This document shows, one piece after another, positions 9,579 through 19,092 of a DNA stretch of 64,000 nucleotides. This stretch comes from Marinobacter adhaerens HP15 (lineage in GTDB: Bacteria > Pseudomonadota > Gammaproteobacteria > Pseudomonadales > Oleiphilaceae): the NCBI RefSeq assembly GCF_000166295.1, contig NC_017506.1, positions 1,426,001-1,490,000 on the forward strand. Reading direction: 5' to 3'. The translations under genes and the position numbers were made by a program. Every line of letters begins with the position of its first letter. Position 1 is the first letter of the stretch. The notes below the pieces were generated by a model. The model did not search any database. It was not told where the DNA came from and saw only the letters and a list, made by a program, of their open reading frames with translations.

Positions 9579-11807
9579 ATGACGTCTTCCGAGCCTCTGT
9601 TTAAACGGGTAGCGGTGATTGGCCTGGGGCTTATCGGTGGCTCTCTGGCCTGCGCGATCCGTCGCAAAGGGCTTGCGGTTACGGTTGTTGGTGCGGACCA
9701 TCGCACTGAGGAACTGCAGCTCGGTAAAGAGTTGGGTGTGATCGATCAGGCGGCGTCAACGGTGTCTGATGCGGTTCGTGGCGCGGACCTGGTTGTGCTT
9801 GCCGTTCCGGTACGGGCAACACGCGCGGTTCTTGAGCAGATTCGCCCGGCTCTAGAGCCGGACGCGATACTCACGGATGTCGGTAGTACCAAATCCAGCT
9901 TCGTAGCCGATGTTGAGGCCGTGTTCGGCGGCTTGTCGCCTCTGGTTATTCCCGGTCATCCCATTGCCGGTTCCGAGAAGAGCGGCATCCGGGCGGCCAA
10001 TCCCGAGTTGTTCGCCAACCACAAGGTCATCCTTACGCCGCCGGACAATGTCAGCCAGCCCCACCTGGCTCGCCTGAAAGGGCTCTGGGAGGGGTGCGGT
10101 GCCACGGTGCTGACCATGTCGGTGGCGTATCACGATGAGGTGCTGGCAGCCACCAGCCACTTGCCCCACCTGATCGCGTTCTCCCTGGTAGATACCCTGG
10201 CGGGTGAAGATGAGAACATGGACATCTTCCGTTACGCCGCCGGTGGCTTCAGGGATTTCACCCGGATTGCGGCCAGCGATCCGGTGATGTGGCACGATAT
10301 TTTTCTGTCGAACCGTGATGCGGTTCTTCGTGTCATTGACCACTTTACCCACGACCTCGAACAACTGCGCACTGCCATTGCCAATCAGGACAGCGCCACG
10401 TTGTTGCGGGTTTTCAGTCGCGCCAAGGCGGCGCGTGAACATTTTTCGAAGATGCTCTCAGGACAGGCTTACGTGACAAACAACAGTGAAAAGCAGGTAA
10501 CGTTCCGTCTTCAGCCCGGTGGCGCGATCACCGGTGATATCCGGGTGCCCGGCGACAAGTCAATGTCGCACCGGTCCATCATGCTGGGTGCTCTGGCAGA
10601 TGGCGTAACCGAAGTGAAAGGGTTTCTGGAGGGTGAAGACAGCCTGGCGACGCTCCAGGCATTCCGGGATATGGGCGTTACCATTGAAGGCCCGGACGAC
10701 GGCTTTGTTCGCATCCATGGTGTTGGCATGCACGGGCTTCAGGCCCCCCGCGGGCCTCTGTATCTGGGTAACTCGGGAACCGCCATGCGGCTGTTCGCAG
10801 GTTTGCTGGCGGCCCAGCCCTTTGATTCCGAGCTGACCGGCGATGCGAGTCTCTCCGGTCGCCCGATGGGGAGGGTTGCCGATCCGCTCAGGGCGATGGG
10901 CGCCGTTATCGATACCGCAGAAGGGGGGCGCCCGCCACTGAAAATCCGTGGTGGCCAGAAGCTGTCCGGTATTCACTATGAAATGCCGGTGGCCAGTGCC
11001 CAGGTGAAATCGTGTCTTCTGCTGGCCGGGCTTTATGCCGAGGGCAGTACATCGGTGACCGAGCCCGCGCCTACCCGTGATCATACCGAACGCATGCTCG
11101 CGGGTTTTGGCTATCACGTTCACCGTGATGGTGCGACCGCCAGTGTCAGTGGTGGCGGCAAACTGACGGCGACCAATATTGATGTGCCTGCCGATATTTC
11201 GTCGTCTGCGTTTTTCCTGGTCGCGGCCAGTATCGCCCCGGGCTCCAATCTGATCCTTCGCCACGTTGGAATGAACCCGACCAGGGTTGGTGTGATCAAC
11301 ATCCTGAATCAGATGGGCGCCAATATCGAGATTCTGGACGAGCGCGAAATCGGTGGTGAGCCGGTTGCTGACCTTCGGGTCCGCTCCGCGGAGCTCCAGG
11401 GCATCGACATCCCTGAGGATCAGGTGCCCCTGGCCATCGACGAATTCCCGGTGCTGTTCATTGCCGCGGCCTGTGCTAACGGCCGTACGGTGCTGCGAGG
11501 CGCAGAGGAACTTCGGGTCAAGGAAAGCGACCGGATCCAGGTGATGGCAGATGGCCTTGCTGCACTGGGAGTCGAGACCACCGTCACGCCTGACGGCATT
11601 ATTATCGATGGCGGTCAGACCATCGGTGGCGGTACCGTGAACAGTCATGGCGACCATCGCATCGCGATGTCCTTTGCGGTCGCTTCCCTGCGCGCTGCGG
11701 GTGACATTACGGTGAACGACTGTGCGAACGTGGCTACGTCTTTCCCCGGTTTTGTGGAACTTGCGCAAGGAACGGGGATCAATATCTCAGCCGAGGGGGC
11801 TGAATAA
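9579..11807 (+). CDS. tyrA-aroA: Fused prephenate dehydrogenase / EPSP synthase
   Basis: A 742-residue two-enzyme protein. Residues about 1-290 are a TyrA-type dehydrogenase: Rossmann motif '[15 protein letters not shown]', 'LTDVGSTKS', '[13 protein letters not shown]' and the catalytic-His region '[12 protein letters not shown]'. Residues about 305-742 are 3-phosphoshikimate 1-carboxyvinyltransferase: '[20 protein letters not shown]', '[15 protein letters not shown]', '[15 protein letters not shown]', 'TRDHTERML' and '[12 protein letters not shown]'. There is no stop or restart between them, so this is a true fusion, as known in Pseudomonas relatives. It couples chorismate formation and tyrosine synthesis. 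It begins one base after hisC, and its stop TAA overlaps the cmk ATG (TAATG). Confidence 0.96.
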   Translation: MTSSEPLFKRVAVIGLGLIGGSLACAIRRKGLAVTVVGADHRTEELQLGKELGVIDQAASTVSDAVRGADLVVLAVPVRATRAVLEQIRPALEPDAILTDVGSTKSSFVADVEAVFGGLSPLVIPGHPIAGSEKSGIRAANPELFANHKVILTPPDNVSQPHLARLKGLWEGCGATVLTMSVAYHDEVLAATSHLPHLIAFSLVDTLAGEDENMDIFRYAAGGFRDFTRIAASDPVMWHDIFLSNRDAVLRVIDHFTHDLEQLRTAIANQDSATLLRVFSRAKAAREHFSKMLSGQAYVTNNSEKQVTFRLQPGGAITGDIRVPGDKSMSHRSIMLGALADGVTEVKGFLEGEDSLATLQAFRDMGVTIEGPDDGFVRIHGVGMHGLQAPRGPLYLGNSGTAMRLFAGLLAAQPFDSELTGDASLSGRPMGRVADPLRAMGAVIDTAEGGRPPLKIRGGQKLSGIHYEMPVASAQVKSCLLLAGLYAEGSTSVTEPAPTRDHTERMLAGFGYHVHRDGATASVSGGGKLTATNIDVPADISSSAFFLVAASIAPGSNLILRHVGMNPTRVGVINILNQMGANIEILDEREIGGEPVADLRVRSAELQGIDIPEDQVPLAIDEFPVLFIAAACANGRTVLRGAEELRVKESDRIQVMADGLAALGVETTVTPDGIIIDGGQTIGGGTVNSHGDHRIAMSFAVASLRAAGDITVNDCANVATSFPGFVELAQGTGINISAEGAE

Positions 11808-12487
11808 TGGTTGTTAGCAGTGCGCCGGTGATTACCGTTGATGGTCCCGGAGGTTCCGGCAAAGGCACCATCACCCAGATGCTGGCCCGAAAGCTCGGGT
11901 GGCATCTTCTTGATAGTGGTGCCCTTTACCGGCTGACGGCGCTGGCCGCGGTTCGCCAGGGCGTGTCTCTGGATGACGAGAACGGCCTGGTAAAAGTCGC
12001 CGCCGGACTGGATGTGGCCTTTGAGCCCACTCCGGAAGGTGAGCCGGTAAAAGTAATTCTTGCCGGCCAGGATGTGACAGCAGATATACGTACAGAATCG
12101 GCTGGCGACAACGCCTCGAAGGTGGCGGTCATGCAGCCGGTCCGGGATGCGCTATTGCAACGCCAGCGGGACTTCCGGCAGGCGCCGGGCCTGGTTGCCG
12201 ATGGCCGGGATATGGGAACGGTGGTTTTTCCGGATGCACCGGTAAAAATCTTCCTTACGGCAAGCGCCGAGGAGAGGGCCCAGCGGCGCTATAGCCAGTT
12301 GAAGGACGCGGGTGTCGATGTTAATATTGACGCCCTTTTAGAGGAGATACGGGTTCGTGATGAACGGGATATGAACCGTTCCGCAGCCCCTCTCAAGCCC
12401 GCAGATGATGCGCAAGTCATTGATTCTACGGGGTTGAGTATAGAAGAGGTGTTGGACAGGTGTATGGCCGCAGCAGGTCAGGCCTGA
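11807..12487 (+). CDS. cmk: Cytidylate kinase
   Basis: Phosphorylates CMP and dCMP with ATP in the cytosol. The 226-residue protein has the P-loop '[20 protein letters not shown]', the CMP-kinase signature '[16 protein letters not shown]', '[21 protein letters not shown]' and the lid sequence '[12 protein letters not shown]'. Length is as in E. coli. The ATG overlaps the tyrA-aroA stop by one base, which indicates translational coupling. rpsA lies 130 bases downstream, the usual cmk-rpsA arrangement. Confidence 0.97.
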   Translation: MVVSSAPVITVDGPGGSGKGTITQMLARKLGWHLLDSGALYRLTALAAVRQGVSLDDENGLVKVAAGLDVAFEPTPEGEPVKVILAGQDVTADIRTESAGDNASKVAVMQPVRDALLQRQRDFRQAPGLVADGRDMGTVVFPDAPVKIFLTASAEERAQRRYSQLKDAGVDVNIDALLEEIRVRDERDMNRSAAPLKPADDAQVIDSTGLSIEEVLDRCMAAAGQA

Positions 12488-12617
12488 CTACACCTTTTTG
12501 TCGTTGAAATGCCGGATGTAGCGCTATCTGCCAGCCACAGGCTTAGTCCGGAACTTGTTAACAGACCGTGTTGCTGGTGGCACGGAGTACACTTGCGTTG
12601 ATCATATAGGACTCATA

Positions 12618-14312
12618 ATGAGCGAGAGCTTTGCGGATCTTTTTGAAGAAAGCCTGAAAGAAATTGACATGCAACCGGGTTCCATCGTCCAGGGAACCGT
12701 TGTAGACGTCGATAACGACTGGGTCACCGTTAACGCCGGACTGAAGTCCGAAGGCGTTATCCCCGCCTCCCAGTTCCTTAACGAAAAAGGCGAGTTGGAA
12801 ATTGCTATCGGCGACGTTGTCGATGTAGCTCTCGACGCTGTTGAAGACGGCTTCGGTGAGACCCGTCTGTCCCGTGAAAAGGCCAAGCGTGCAGAAGCCT
12901 GGAAGGTACTCGAGAAGTCCTTCGAAGCTGAGGAAGTGGTTAAAGGTATCATCAACGGTAAGGTCAAGGGTGGTTTCACCGTCGATCTGGCCGGCATCCG
13001 TGCCTTCCTGCCTGGCTCGCTGGTTGATGTTCGTCCGGTTCGCGACACCGCGCACCTGGAGAACAAAGAACTCGAATTCAAGGTTATCAAGCTCGACCAG
13101 AAGCGTAACAACGTGGTTGTTTCCCGCCGCGCCGTTCTGGAAGCTGAAAACAGTGCTGAGCGTGAAGCTTTGCTCGAAACCCTGACCGAGGGTATGGAAA
13201 TCAAGGGTATCGTCAAGAACCTGACCGACTACGGCGCGTTCGTGGATCTGGGTGGTGTTGACGGCCTGCTGCACATTACCGATATGGCCTGGAAGCGCAT
13301 CAAGCATCCGAGCGAAATCGTTAATGTTGGCGACGAAATCAGCGTTAAGGTTCTGAAGTTTGACCGTGAGCGTAACCGTGTTTCCCTCGGCCTGAAGCAG
13401 CTGGGCGAAGATCCCTGGGTTGATATCAAGGGTCGTTACCCGGAAGGTTCCAAGGTCAAGGCACGCGTTACCAACCTGACCGACTACGGCTGCTTTGCTG
13501 AGCTGGAAGAAGGTGTTGAAGGTCTGGTTCACGTTTCCGAAATGGACTGGACCAACAAGAACATCCATCCGTCCAAGGTTGTCCAGGTTGGCGACGAAGT
13601 GGACGTGATGATTCTGGATATCGACGAAGAGCGTCGTCGGATCTCCCTGGGTATCAAGCAGTGCGTATCCAACCCGTGGGAAGATTTCTCCAGCAACTTC
13701 AACAAGGGCGACCGCATCTCCGGCAAGATCAAGTCAATCACTGACTTCGGTATCTTCATCGGACTGGATGGCGGCATCGACGGTCTGGTTCACCTGTCTG
13801 ACATCAGCTGGAACGAGACTGGCGAAGAAGCGGTTCGTGAATACAAGAAGGGTGACGAAGTTGAAACCGTTATCCTGTCTGTTGATCCGGAGCGTGAGCG
13901 TATCTCCCTGGGTATCAAGCAGCTCGAGAGCGATCCGTTCGCCGAGTTTGTACAGCTGAACGACAAGGGCTCTATTGTTAAGGGCACCGTGTCTGCAGTT
14001 GATGCCAAGGCAGCTACCATTGCTCTGAACGACGAAGTTGAAGCGGTACTGAAAGCCTCTGAAATCAGCCGTGACCGTGTTGAAGATGCACGCAACGCGC
14101 TGAAGGAAGGCGAAGAAGTTGAAGCGAAGATCATCAGCATCGACCGCAAGAACCGCATCATCAACCTGTCTGTGAAGTCCAAAGATGTTGAGGACGACAA
14201 GCAGGCACTGGAAAACGTGCGGACCAAAACTGCGGAAACTTCCTCTGGTGCGACCACCATCGGTGATCTCATCAAGGAGCAGATGCAGCAGCAAAACGCC
14301 AACAAGGACTAA
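12618..14312 (+). CDS. rpsA: 30S ribosomal protein S1
   Basis: S1 binds mRNA leaders and brings them to the 30S subunit. The 564-residue protein contains six S1 (OB-fold) repeats; the typical '[26 protein letters not shown]' and '[15 protein letters not shown]' patterns recur. The frame is open upstream to 12555, but the ATG at 12618 gives the conserved start '[15 protein letters not shown]' and has AGGA about eight bases before it. Codon use is strongly biased to a few codons, as expected of a highly expressed gene. A strong hairpin terminator follows 16 bases after the stop. Confidence 0.98.
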   Translation: MSESFADLFEESLKEIDMQPGSIVQGTVVDVDNDWVTVNAGLKSEGVIPASQFLNEKGELEIAIGDVVDVALDAVEDGFGETRLSREKAKRAEAWKVLEKSFEAEEVVKGIINGKVKGGFTVDLAGIRAFLPGSLVDVRPVRDTAHLENKELEFKVIKLDQKRNNVVVSRRAVLEAENSAEREALLETLTEGMEIKGIVKNLTDYGAFVDLGGVDGLLHITDMAWKRIKHPSEIVNVGDEISVKVLKFDRERNRVSLGLKQLGEDPWVDIKGRYPEGSKVKARVTNLTDYGCFAELEEGVEGLVHVSEMDWTNKNIHPSKVVQVGDEVDVMILDIDEERRRISLGIKQCVSNPWEDFSSNFNKGDRISGKIKSITDFGIFIGLDGGIDGLVHLSDISWNETGEEAVREYKKGDEVETVILSVDPERERISLGIKQLESDPFAEFVQLNDKGSIVKGTVSAVDAKAATIALNDEVEAVLKASEISRDRVEDARNALKEGEEVEAKIISIDRKNRIINLSVKSKDVEDDKQALENVRTKTAETSSGATTIGDLIKEQMQQQNANKD

Positions 14313-14328
14313 TCTTCCGGTTGGTACG

Positions 14329-14360
14329 AAAAAAACGGGCTCTAAGAGCCCGTTTTTTTT
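14329..14360 (+). terminator. Rho-independent terminator after rpsA
   Basis: A perfect 8-bp stem ACGGGCTC/GAGCCCGT (14335-14342 with 14346-14353) closes a three-base loop TAA, preceded by seven As and followed by eight Ts. It lies 16 bases after the rpsA stop and separates rpsA from ihfB. The flanking A-run means it could also act on the other strand, but no minus-strand gene reaches it. Confidence 0.93.
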
Positions 14361-14446
14361 GTGTTTTTTTCTGGTTTGGCTAAACTAGGTAGTCATGGGA
14401 ATCCGGTAACCGACGGCCGAATAAAAATGAAAGAGGGAAACGCCTC

Positions 14447-14743
14447 ATGACGAAGTCCGAACTGGTCGAGCTGATTGCTTCCAAGCAAACTCAGCTCTCC
14501 GTTAAAGATGTCGAACTGGCTGTAAAAACCATCATCGAGCACATGTCCCAGTCGCTTGCCGATGGTCAGAGAATAGAAATCCGGGGATTTGGCAGTTTTT
14601 CCCTTCATCACCGGGCCGCGCGTACCGGGCGCAATCCGAAAACCGGTGAGGCTGTTCAGTTGCCAGCCAAATATGTGCCGCACTTCAAACCCGGCAAGGA
14701 ATTGAGAGAGCAGGTCAACGACAGCTTGAAGAAAGGCTTTTAA
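14447..14743 (+). CDS. ihfB: Integration host factor beta subunit
   Basis: A 98-residue DNA-bending protein of the HU/IHF family that pairs with IHF alpha in nucleoid organisation, recombination and sigma54 promoter activation. '[14 protein letters not shown]', '[16 protein letters not shown]' and the DNA-binding arm '[26 protein letters not shown]' pattern identify IhfB rather than IhfA or HU. AGAGGGAAACGCCTC precedes the ATG at 14447. The position after rpsA is conserved in gammaproteobacteria. Confidence 0.97.
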   Translation: MTKSELVELIASKQTQLSVKDVELAVKTIIEHMSQSLADGQRIEIRGFGSFSLHHRAARTGRNPKTGEAVQLPAKYVPHFKPGKELREQVNDSLKKGF

Positions 14744-14768
14744 CAGCTGCTCAGGGAACGCGTATAAT
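14740..14768 (+). promoter_or_regulatory. Near-consensus sigma70 promoter for lapA-lapB
   Basis: TTAACA (14740-14745; 5/6 to TTGACA) and TATAAT (14763-14768; 6/6) are separated by exactly 17 bases. The -35 box overlaps the ihfB stop. The predicted transcript start near 14775 leaves almost no leader for an ATG at 14779, which supports the downstream ATG at 14803 as the lapA start. Confidence 0.82.
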
Positions 14769-14802
14769 TCGGGCATCAATGCCCTTTGGGAGTGCTATCG
14801 CT

Positions 14803-15105
14803 ATGGCAGGATTGCAGAAGATCCTCATTATTCTGTTGGTTTTGGTCCTGGTTCTGCTGGCACTGGTATTCTCGCTCAACAATCAAATGGCAGTCTCCCT
14901 CAACTTTCTGTTGTTTGAAACCCAACCTCATGGTGTTGCCGTCTGGATTATCATGGCATTTGTTGTCGGCGCCCTTGTTGGCGTGCTGATGACCATGCTG
15001 GCCACCGTTCGCAACTCGGTGTCCCGGCGAACCCTTCAGAAACGACTTGATCGCGCCGAGCAGGCATTGGAGAAATCCAGGGCCCAGAACGACCGGACTC
15101 TTTAA
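14803..15105 (+). CDS. lapA: LapA-type inner membrane protein (DUF1049)
   Basis: A 100-residue inner-membrane protein with two hydrophobic segments (about residues 5-23 and 40-62) and a basic, coiled-coil-prone C-terminus 'RTLQKRLDRAEQALEKSRAQ'. It matches the LapA/YciS family, which accompanies LapB in control of LPS synthesis. The ATG at 14803 is preferred to one at 14779 because GGGAG lies ten bases upstream of it and the promoter would start transcription only a few bases before 14779. The stop TAA overlaps the lapB ATG (TAATG), so translation is coupled. Confidence 0.88.
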   Translation: MAGLQKILIILLVLVLVLLALVFSLNNQMAVSLNFLLFETQPHGVAVWIIMAFVVGALVGVLMTMLATVRNSVSRRTLQKRLDRAEQALEKSRAQNDRTL

Positions 15106-16274
15106 TGGATATCGTATTACAGTGGCTGCTGCTGACGGTTGCAGTCGCCGTTGGCTGGCTTGTGGGCCGGCTGGGAAGCGGTGACAGGCGATCCGGCAAA
15201 ACGATTTCCGATGAGGAATCGGTGAAGGACCGTCTCCAGTTCCTGTTCACGAACTACTCCGACCAGGCGGTTGAGAATTTCGTCCAGTCCCTTGCGGTCA
15301 ACAAGGATACTGTCAGTCTCCACCTCTCCATTGGCAGCCATTTCCGCAACAAGGGCGAAACCGATCGCGCCATACTGATCCACCAGAACCTTCTGGCCAG
15401 GCCGGAATTGCCCCCGAGATTCTCCCCGCAGGTGACTCTCGAGCTTGCCCGCGATTACCTGAACGCGGGGCTCCTTGACCGCGCCGAGGCATTGTTGCAC
15501 CAGTTGATGGGCGACAAGGATTACGGTCGTCACTCCTCCCAGCAGCTCATCGACCTCTACCAACAGGAAAAGGAATGGGCAAAGGCTGCCGAAGTGGCCC
15601 GGACGCTGACACGTGGGGACGCCGACCCGGCAATGTTCAAGGTGCTGGCTTACCTGACGTGTGAGCTGTCGGAAGAGTCCCTGAAACAGGACGACCGCTG
15701 GGCTGCCCAGAAACTGGCCAAGGAGGCGCTTGAGTACGATCGCTCCTGCGTACGGGCCAATCTGATTATGATGAAGCTGCTGGTTCGGCAGGGCAGCTAT
15801 CGCGAGGCAGGCAGCCAATGCCTGAAAGTATTCGAACAGAACCCCGAGTTTGGGCCGGAAGCCATCGACCGGCTCATGAAGCTTGAGCACGAGCACGGCG
15901 ACATTGGCCGGTTGGCGAAAAAACTGCGCAAGCTTTACGAAAACTACCCGAGCACCAGTTTGTTGCTGGCTCTGGTGGAGTCCGTCGAGCGCGCCTCGGG
16001 GCGACCGGCTGCTATCGACTTGCTCAGGCAGGAACTGGAAACCCGCCCGAGTGTCCGTGGCTTGCTCAGGCTGGTGGAAATGGCCGGCTATGAGAAGGGC
16101 ATGACCACTGATGAGGGCAGGTTGGTGAGCCGTATTGGCCACCTGATTCTCGCCAATCGTCCCGTCTACCGTTGTGTCAGCTGTGGTTTCTCTGGCCGTC
16201 AGCTGCACTGGCTTTGCCCAAGCTGCAAGCAATGGGAAACCGTGCGCCCGATCCAGGGTGTTGAAGCCGAATAA
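15105..16274 (+). CDS. lapB: LapB (YciM), LPS assembly regulator with TPR repeats
   Basis: LapB is membrane-anchored and, in E. coli, guides FtsH-dependent degradation of LpxC so that LPS synthesis is balanced. The 389 residues show an N-terminal membrane anchor (about 4-20, '[18 protein letters not shown]'), a series of TPR helices ('[20 protein letters not shown]', '[18 protein letters not shown]') and a C-terminal rubredoxin-like metal site with two CxxC pairs, '[10 protein letters not shown]' and '[10 protein letters not shown]'. Length and domain order are those of the family. It is coupled to lapA and followed 26 bases later by pyrF. Confidence 0.95.
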   Translation: MDIVLQWLLLTVAVAVGWLVGRLGSGDRRSGKTISDEESVKDRLQFLFTNYSDQAVENFVQSLAVNKDTVSLHLSIGSHFRNKGETDRAILIHQNLLARPELPPRFSPQVTLELARDYLNAGLLDRAEALLHQLMGDKDYGRHSSQQLIDLYQQEKEWAKAAEVARTLTRGDADPAMFKVLAYLTCELSEESLKQDDRWAAQKLAKEALEYDRSCVRANLIMMKLLVRQGSYREAGSQCLKVFEQNPEFGPEAIDRLMKLEHEHGDIGRLAKKLRKLYENYPSTSLLLALVESVERASGRPAAIDLLRQELETRPSVRGLLRLVEMAGYEKGMTTDEGRLVSRIGHLILANRPVYRCVSCGFSGRQLHWLCPSCKQWETVRPIQGVEAE

Positions 16275-16300
16275 ACCTTTACCGAATTTCTGCAGGACAA

Positions 16301-17017
16301 GTGAACGTGCAAACCGCTAACGATCCCAAGATCATCGTCGCCCTCGATTTTCCCTCCCAGAATCCTGCCCTTGAGCTGGTCGACAAACTGGACCCGGGTA
16401 AATGCCGCCTGAAAGTGGGTAAGGAACTGTTCACTCGTTCCGGCCCGCAATTGGTGGAAGGGCTTCAGAAGCGTGGATTCGACGTATTCCTGGACCTGAA
16501 ATTCCATGACATCCCGAACACCACCTCAGCTGCCGTTGCAGCTGCCGCTGACCTCGGTGTCTGGATGGTCAATGTGCATGCCTCTGGTGGCGAGAAAATG
16601 ATGACCGCCTGTCGGGAGCGCCTGGAAAGCTTTGGCGCGGATCGCCCGCTGTTGATTGCCGTCACGGTCCTCACCAGCATGAACGCCGACGATCTTGCCG
16701 GTATCGGCATCACCGATTCCCCGGAAGCCCAGGTATCCCGCCTGGCAACCCTCACCAAAAATTGCGGCCTCGACGGCGTCGTCTGCTCCGCACAGGAAGC
16801 ACCCAAGCTCAAAGCCGAGCAGGGCGCCGACTTCAAGTTGATCACACCGGGTATCCGTCCGTTGACCGCTGACAAAGGCGACCAGCAGCGCATCATGACG
16901 CCCACCGATGCCCTCAAAGCCGGTTCCGACTACTTGGTGATCGGTCGCCCCATTACTCAGGCGGCTGACCCGCTGGCTGCCCTGGAGGCTATTCACTCCG
17001 AGGTGATCGGACTCTAG
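16301..17017 (+). CDS. pyrF: Orotidine 5'-phosphate decarboxylase
   Basis: Catalyses the last step of UMP synthesis, OMP to UMP plus CO2. The 238-residue protein has '[20 protein letters not shown]', the catalytic '[13 protein letters not shown]' (Asp-x-Lys-x-x-Asp type centre) and 'LITPGIRP' followed by '[18 protein letters not shown]'. The best start is a GTG at 16301 with GCAGGA eight bases upstream; no ATG fits the conserved N-terminus. It is probably read with lapAB. A large hairpin element begins 48 bases after its stop. Confidence 0.97.
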   Translation: MNVQTANDPKIIVALDFPSQNPALELVDKLDPGKCRLKVGKELFTRSGPQLVEGLQKRGFDVFLDLKFHDIPNTTSAAVAAAADLGVWMVNVHASGGEKMMTACRERLESFGADRPLLIAVTVLTSMNADDLAGIGITDSPEAQVSRLATLTKNCGLDGVVCSAQEAPKLKAEQGADFKLITPGIRPLTADKGDQQRIMTPTDALKAGSDYLVIGRPITQAADPLAALEAIHSEVIGL

Positions 17018-17065
17018 TTCTATCCGGCCCTCGAATCCTGACCTAGCCTTTGACTAATGGTGGCA

Positions 17066-17173
17066 GGGACAGCTGGCAGGGCTTTCCAAAACACGCTACA
17101 AGCACGTCCGTGTGCGCTTGTTTCGGGCCGTCCATGGCCCTCTACAGTTTTGGAAAGCCCTGCCAGCTGTCCC
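17066..17173. repeat. Hairpin repeat element, copy A (27-bp perfect arms)
   Basis: Arms 17066-17092 and 17147-17173 are perfectly complementary over 27 bases and enclose a 54-base centre. The centre holds two smaller hairpins: one around CAAGCACGTCCGTGTGCGCT and one GGGCC-GTCCAT-GGCCC. Copies B (17346-17447, opposite orientation) and C (43287-43375) share the centre but have different outer arms. No coding function is apparent. It lies in the 561-base gap between pyrF and tRNA-Asn and could act as a transcript end for pyrF, but there is no T-run. Confidence 0.92.
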
Positions 17174-17222
17174 GTTTAGACCTTCCAGTTGACCGCATTT
17201 TCCCGAAAGACAGATGCAGGCT

Positions 17223-17254
17223 TAGGTCGGATTATGCTGTGCCAATCCGACCTA
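17223..17254. repeat. 11-bp inverted repeat of the TAGGTCGGATT type
   Basis: TAGGTCGGATT (17223-17233) and AATCCGACCTA (17244-17254) are exact reverse complements around a 10-base loop. This TAGGTCGGATT...AATCCGACCTA pattern resembles small dispersed palindromes common in proteobacterial intergenic DNA (REP-like). It sits between hairpin copies A and B. Confidence 0.8.
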
Positions 17255-17345
17255 CATTTAGGTGCAAATTCAAGTCGCATATCCTTAGGTGCCTTTCGGA
17301 AACTCAGCGAATAAGTCGGGAGTATATCGTTGGGTCTGGATCGGT

Positions 17346-17447
17346 GGTGTGGGGTTGCCCTCCCAAAAATGTCTGTGGCCATGGATGGCCACAGTCAAGC
17401 GCACATGGACGTGCTCGTAGCGTTTTTTGGGAGGGCGACCCCACACC
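17346..17447. repeat. Hairpin repeat element, copy B (24-bp arms, inverted relative to A)
   Basis: Arms 17346-17369 and 17424-17447 pair over 24 bases with one mismatch. Read on the minus strand, the centre contains ACGCTACGAGCACGTCCATG and GTGGCCATCCATGGCCAC, closely matching the centre of copy A, while the arms (GGTGTGGGG... type) are unrelated to those of A or C apart from the inner CCCAAAAA/TTTTTGGG ends. The element faces copy A head to head across about 170 bases. Confidence 0.9.
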
Positions 17448-17534
17448 GCCAGCCCCGAATGCAGCAGGCTAGGGCAGGAGCACGCACCACCACTCAAGAT
17501 GTGGTCAAAAAACGTAATGCAAAACAGAAGGCAA

Positions 17535-17566
17535 TAAAAAACCCGCTAACTCAGAGAATCAGCGGG
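17535..17566 (-). terminator. Rho-independent terminator of tRNA-Asn (first copy)
   Basis: On the minus strand, CCCGCT (complement of 17561-17566) pairs with AGCGGG (complement of 17542-17547) across a 13-base loop that has some internal pairing, followed by a run of seven Ts (17535-17541 complement). It lies 12 bases beyond the tRNA 3' end. Confidence 0.8.
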
Positions 17567-17578
17567 CTTTCAGAATAG

Positions 17579-17654
17579 TGGCTCCCCGAGCTGGGCTCGA
17601 ACCAGCGACAAACGGATTAACAGTCCGTTGCTCTACCAACTGAGCTATCGGGGA
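17579..17654 (-). tRNA. tRNA-Asn (GTT), first copy
   Basis: The 76-base minus-strand gene begins TCCCCGATAGCTCAGTTGGT, has the anticodon loop CTGTTAA (anticodon GTT), the T-loop GGTTCGAGCCC and an encoded CCA end. The acceptor arms pair (TCCCCGA with TCGGGGA). It is identical in sequence to a second copy at 32179-32254. A strong promoter lies 25 bases upstream and a terminator follows. Confidence 0.97.
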
Positions 17655-17678
17655 ACGTCGTCGTGTGACGAGGCGCGT

Positions 17679-17707
17679 ATATTAAGTTGGCAATACCGCC
17701 CCGTCAA
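17679..17707 (-). promoter_or_regulatory. Sigma70 promoter of tRNA-Asn (first copy)
   Basis: On the minus strand TTGACG (17702-17707) and TAATAT (17679-17684) are separated by 17 bases, followed by ACGCGCC, a GC-rich discriminator of the kind found at stringently controlled stable-RNA promoters. The second tRNA-Asn copy has an equivalent promoter. Confidence 0.82.
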
Positions 17708-17724
17708 CCCCTGGCCAGAACTTT

Positions 17725-18909
17725 TTAGCCAAGCGCTTTCTGAAGACGTTCGACAGCCTTTTCCAGGTTTTCCATGCTGGTCGCAAAGCTCAGGCGCATG
17801 TGGCCGGGACAGCCGAAGGCGGAGCCCGGGACCAGTGCCACGCCGGCGTCGGTCAGCAGTTTCTCGGCGAATTCAACGTCGGTGCTGACGCTGGAATCGG
17901 CATCGATGGCGCCCTGGAAGCTGGGGAACACATAGAAGGTACCGTCGCCGTTCAGGCATTCAACGCCTGGCAGCTTGTTCAGTGCTTCTACCAGCCAGTC
18001 GTGGCGTTCCTTGAAGGCCTTGACCATCTCGCCTACGCAGCCCTGATCGCCATCCAGCGCAGCCTGTGCCGCTGCCTGGGAGATCGAGGCCGGGTTGGAG
18101 GTGCTCTGGGACTGAATCTTCTTCATGGCACCGATGATTTTCGCCGGGCCCGCGGCGTAGCCGATACGCCAGCCAGTCATGGAGTAGGCCTTGGATACGC
18201 CATTCAGGACGAATGTGCGGTCATACAGCTCAGGCGTGGCGTTCAGGATGTTGCAGAACGGCTTGCCGGTCCAGAGGATCGGCTCATACATATCGTCGGT
18301 GGCGATCATGATGTTCGGGTGCTTCTTCAGCACCTCGCCGATGGCCTGCAGCTCTTCCAGAGTGTAGGCCATGCCGCTCGGGTTCGAGGGGCTGTTGATC
18401 ACGAACAGGCGGGTACGCTCGGTGATGGCGTTTTCCAGCTGCTCCGGTGTGATCTTGAAGCGGGTCTCCGCGCCGGTTTCGATAATGACCGGTTTGCCTT
18501 CGGCCACCAGCACCATATCCGGGTAGGACACCCAGTACGGAGCAGGGATGATGGCTTCGTCACCCGGGTTCAGTGTGGCAAGTGCGAGGTTGAAAAAGCT
18601 CTGTTTGCCACCACTGCTTACCAGTATCTGGTTGGCTTCGTAATCCAGGCCGTTGTCCCGTTTGAACTTCGCAATAATCGCTTTTTTCAGGGCTGGCGTA
18701 CCATCCACGGCAGTGTATTTTGTCTGGCCGTTATTGATGGCTTCAATGGCTGCCTGTTTGATGTGATCAGGTGTGTCGAAGTCCGGCTCGCCGGCACCCA
18801 GGCCGATAATGTCCTGGCCTGCTGCGCGGAGTTCCGCGGCCTTGTTGGTGACTGCGAGGGTGGGAGAGGGCTTGATAGCCTGTACTCGGCTGGAAAGTTG
18901 AAGGTCCAA
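17725..18909 (-). CDS. Class I aspartate aminotransferase (type Ib)
   Basis: A 394-residue PLP enzyme expected to interconvert aspartate/oxaloacetate with glutamate/2-oxoglutarate. The N-terminus 'SSRVQAIKPSPTLAVTNKAA' and 'IIGLGAGEPDFDTPDHIK' are typical of the Ib subgroup (AspC/AatA of Thermus, rhizobia and pseudomonads). 'SPSNPSGMAYT' and the Schiff-base region 'NGVSKAYSMTGWRIGYAAGP' place the PLP lysine. The Ib subgroup can also accept aromatic or prephenate-like substrates in some species, so substrate range is uncertain. It is divergent from uvrB and convergent with the hairpin/tRNA island. Confidence 0.92.
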   Translation of the reverse strand: MDLQLSSRVQAIKPSPTLAVTNKAAELRAAGQDIIGLGAGEPDFDTPDHIKQAAIEAINNGQTKYTAVDGTPALKKAIIAKFKRDNGLDYEANQILVSSGGKQSFFNLALATLNPGDEAIIPAPYWVSYPDMVLVAEGKPVIIETGAETRFKITPEQLENAITERTRLFVINSPSNPSGMAYTLEELQAIGEVLKKHPNIMIATDDMYEPILWTGKPFCNILNATPELYDRTFVLNGVSKAYSMTGWRIGYAAGPAKIIGAMKKIQSQSTSNPASISQAAAQAALDGDQGCVGEMVKAFKERHDWLVEALNKLPGVECLNGDGTFYVFPSFQGAIDADSSVSTDVEFAEKLLTDAGVALVPGSAFGCPGHMRLSFATSMENLEKAVERLQKALG

Positions 18910-19092
18910 ACTTGCGCTCCTTAAAGCTGCGTCTGATAGGGCTGCGACCGCCGGGTGCCAGAGCTGCTGGCTGATTTACGCCCAGCCGTCGATCGCACTG
19001 ATGGTATCATGAAGCCAGTGTATCGCTAAATTTCTCGAATGGCAGGGGCTGTTTCGCCCGTGCGTCGGTTTTACCGGAGGTTTCCGCCAGTT

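Noticed and set aside
12558..13568. Long antisense open frame opposite rpsA, and similar ones opposite lapB, htpG and katG
   Set aside because: All mirror highly expressed genes with strong codon bias, have no plausible ribosome-binding site and resemble no family.
17066..17447. Integron attC sites
   Set aside because: The hairpins lack the RYYYAAC and GTTRRRY core sites, no integrase is near, and the arms are far more perfectly paired than in attC sites.
17018..17578. A coding gene in the pyrF-tRNA gap
   Set aside because: The open frames across this gap are read through the hairpin elements, have no family resemblance and no good ribosome-binding site.
18910..19092. LexA (SOS) box upstream of uvrB
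   Set aside because: I looked for CTG-N10-CAG; ACTGATGGTATCATGAAGCCAGT has the wrong spacing and no inverted symmetry, so it is not called.
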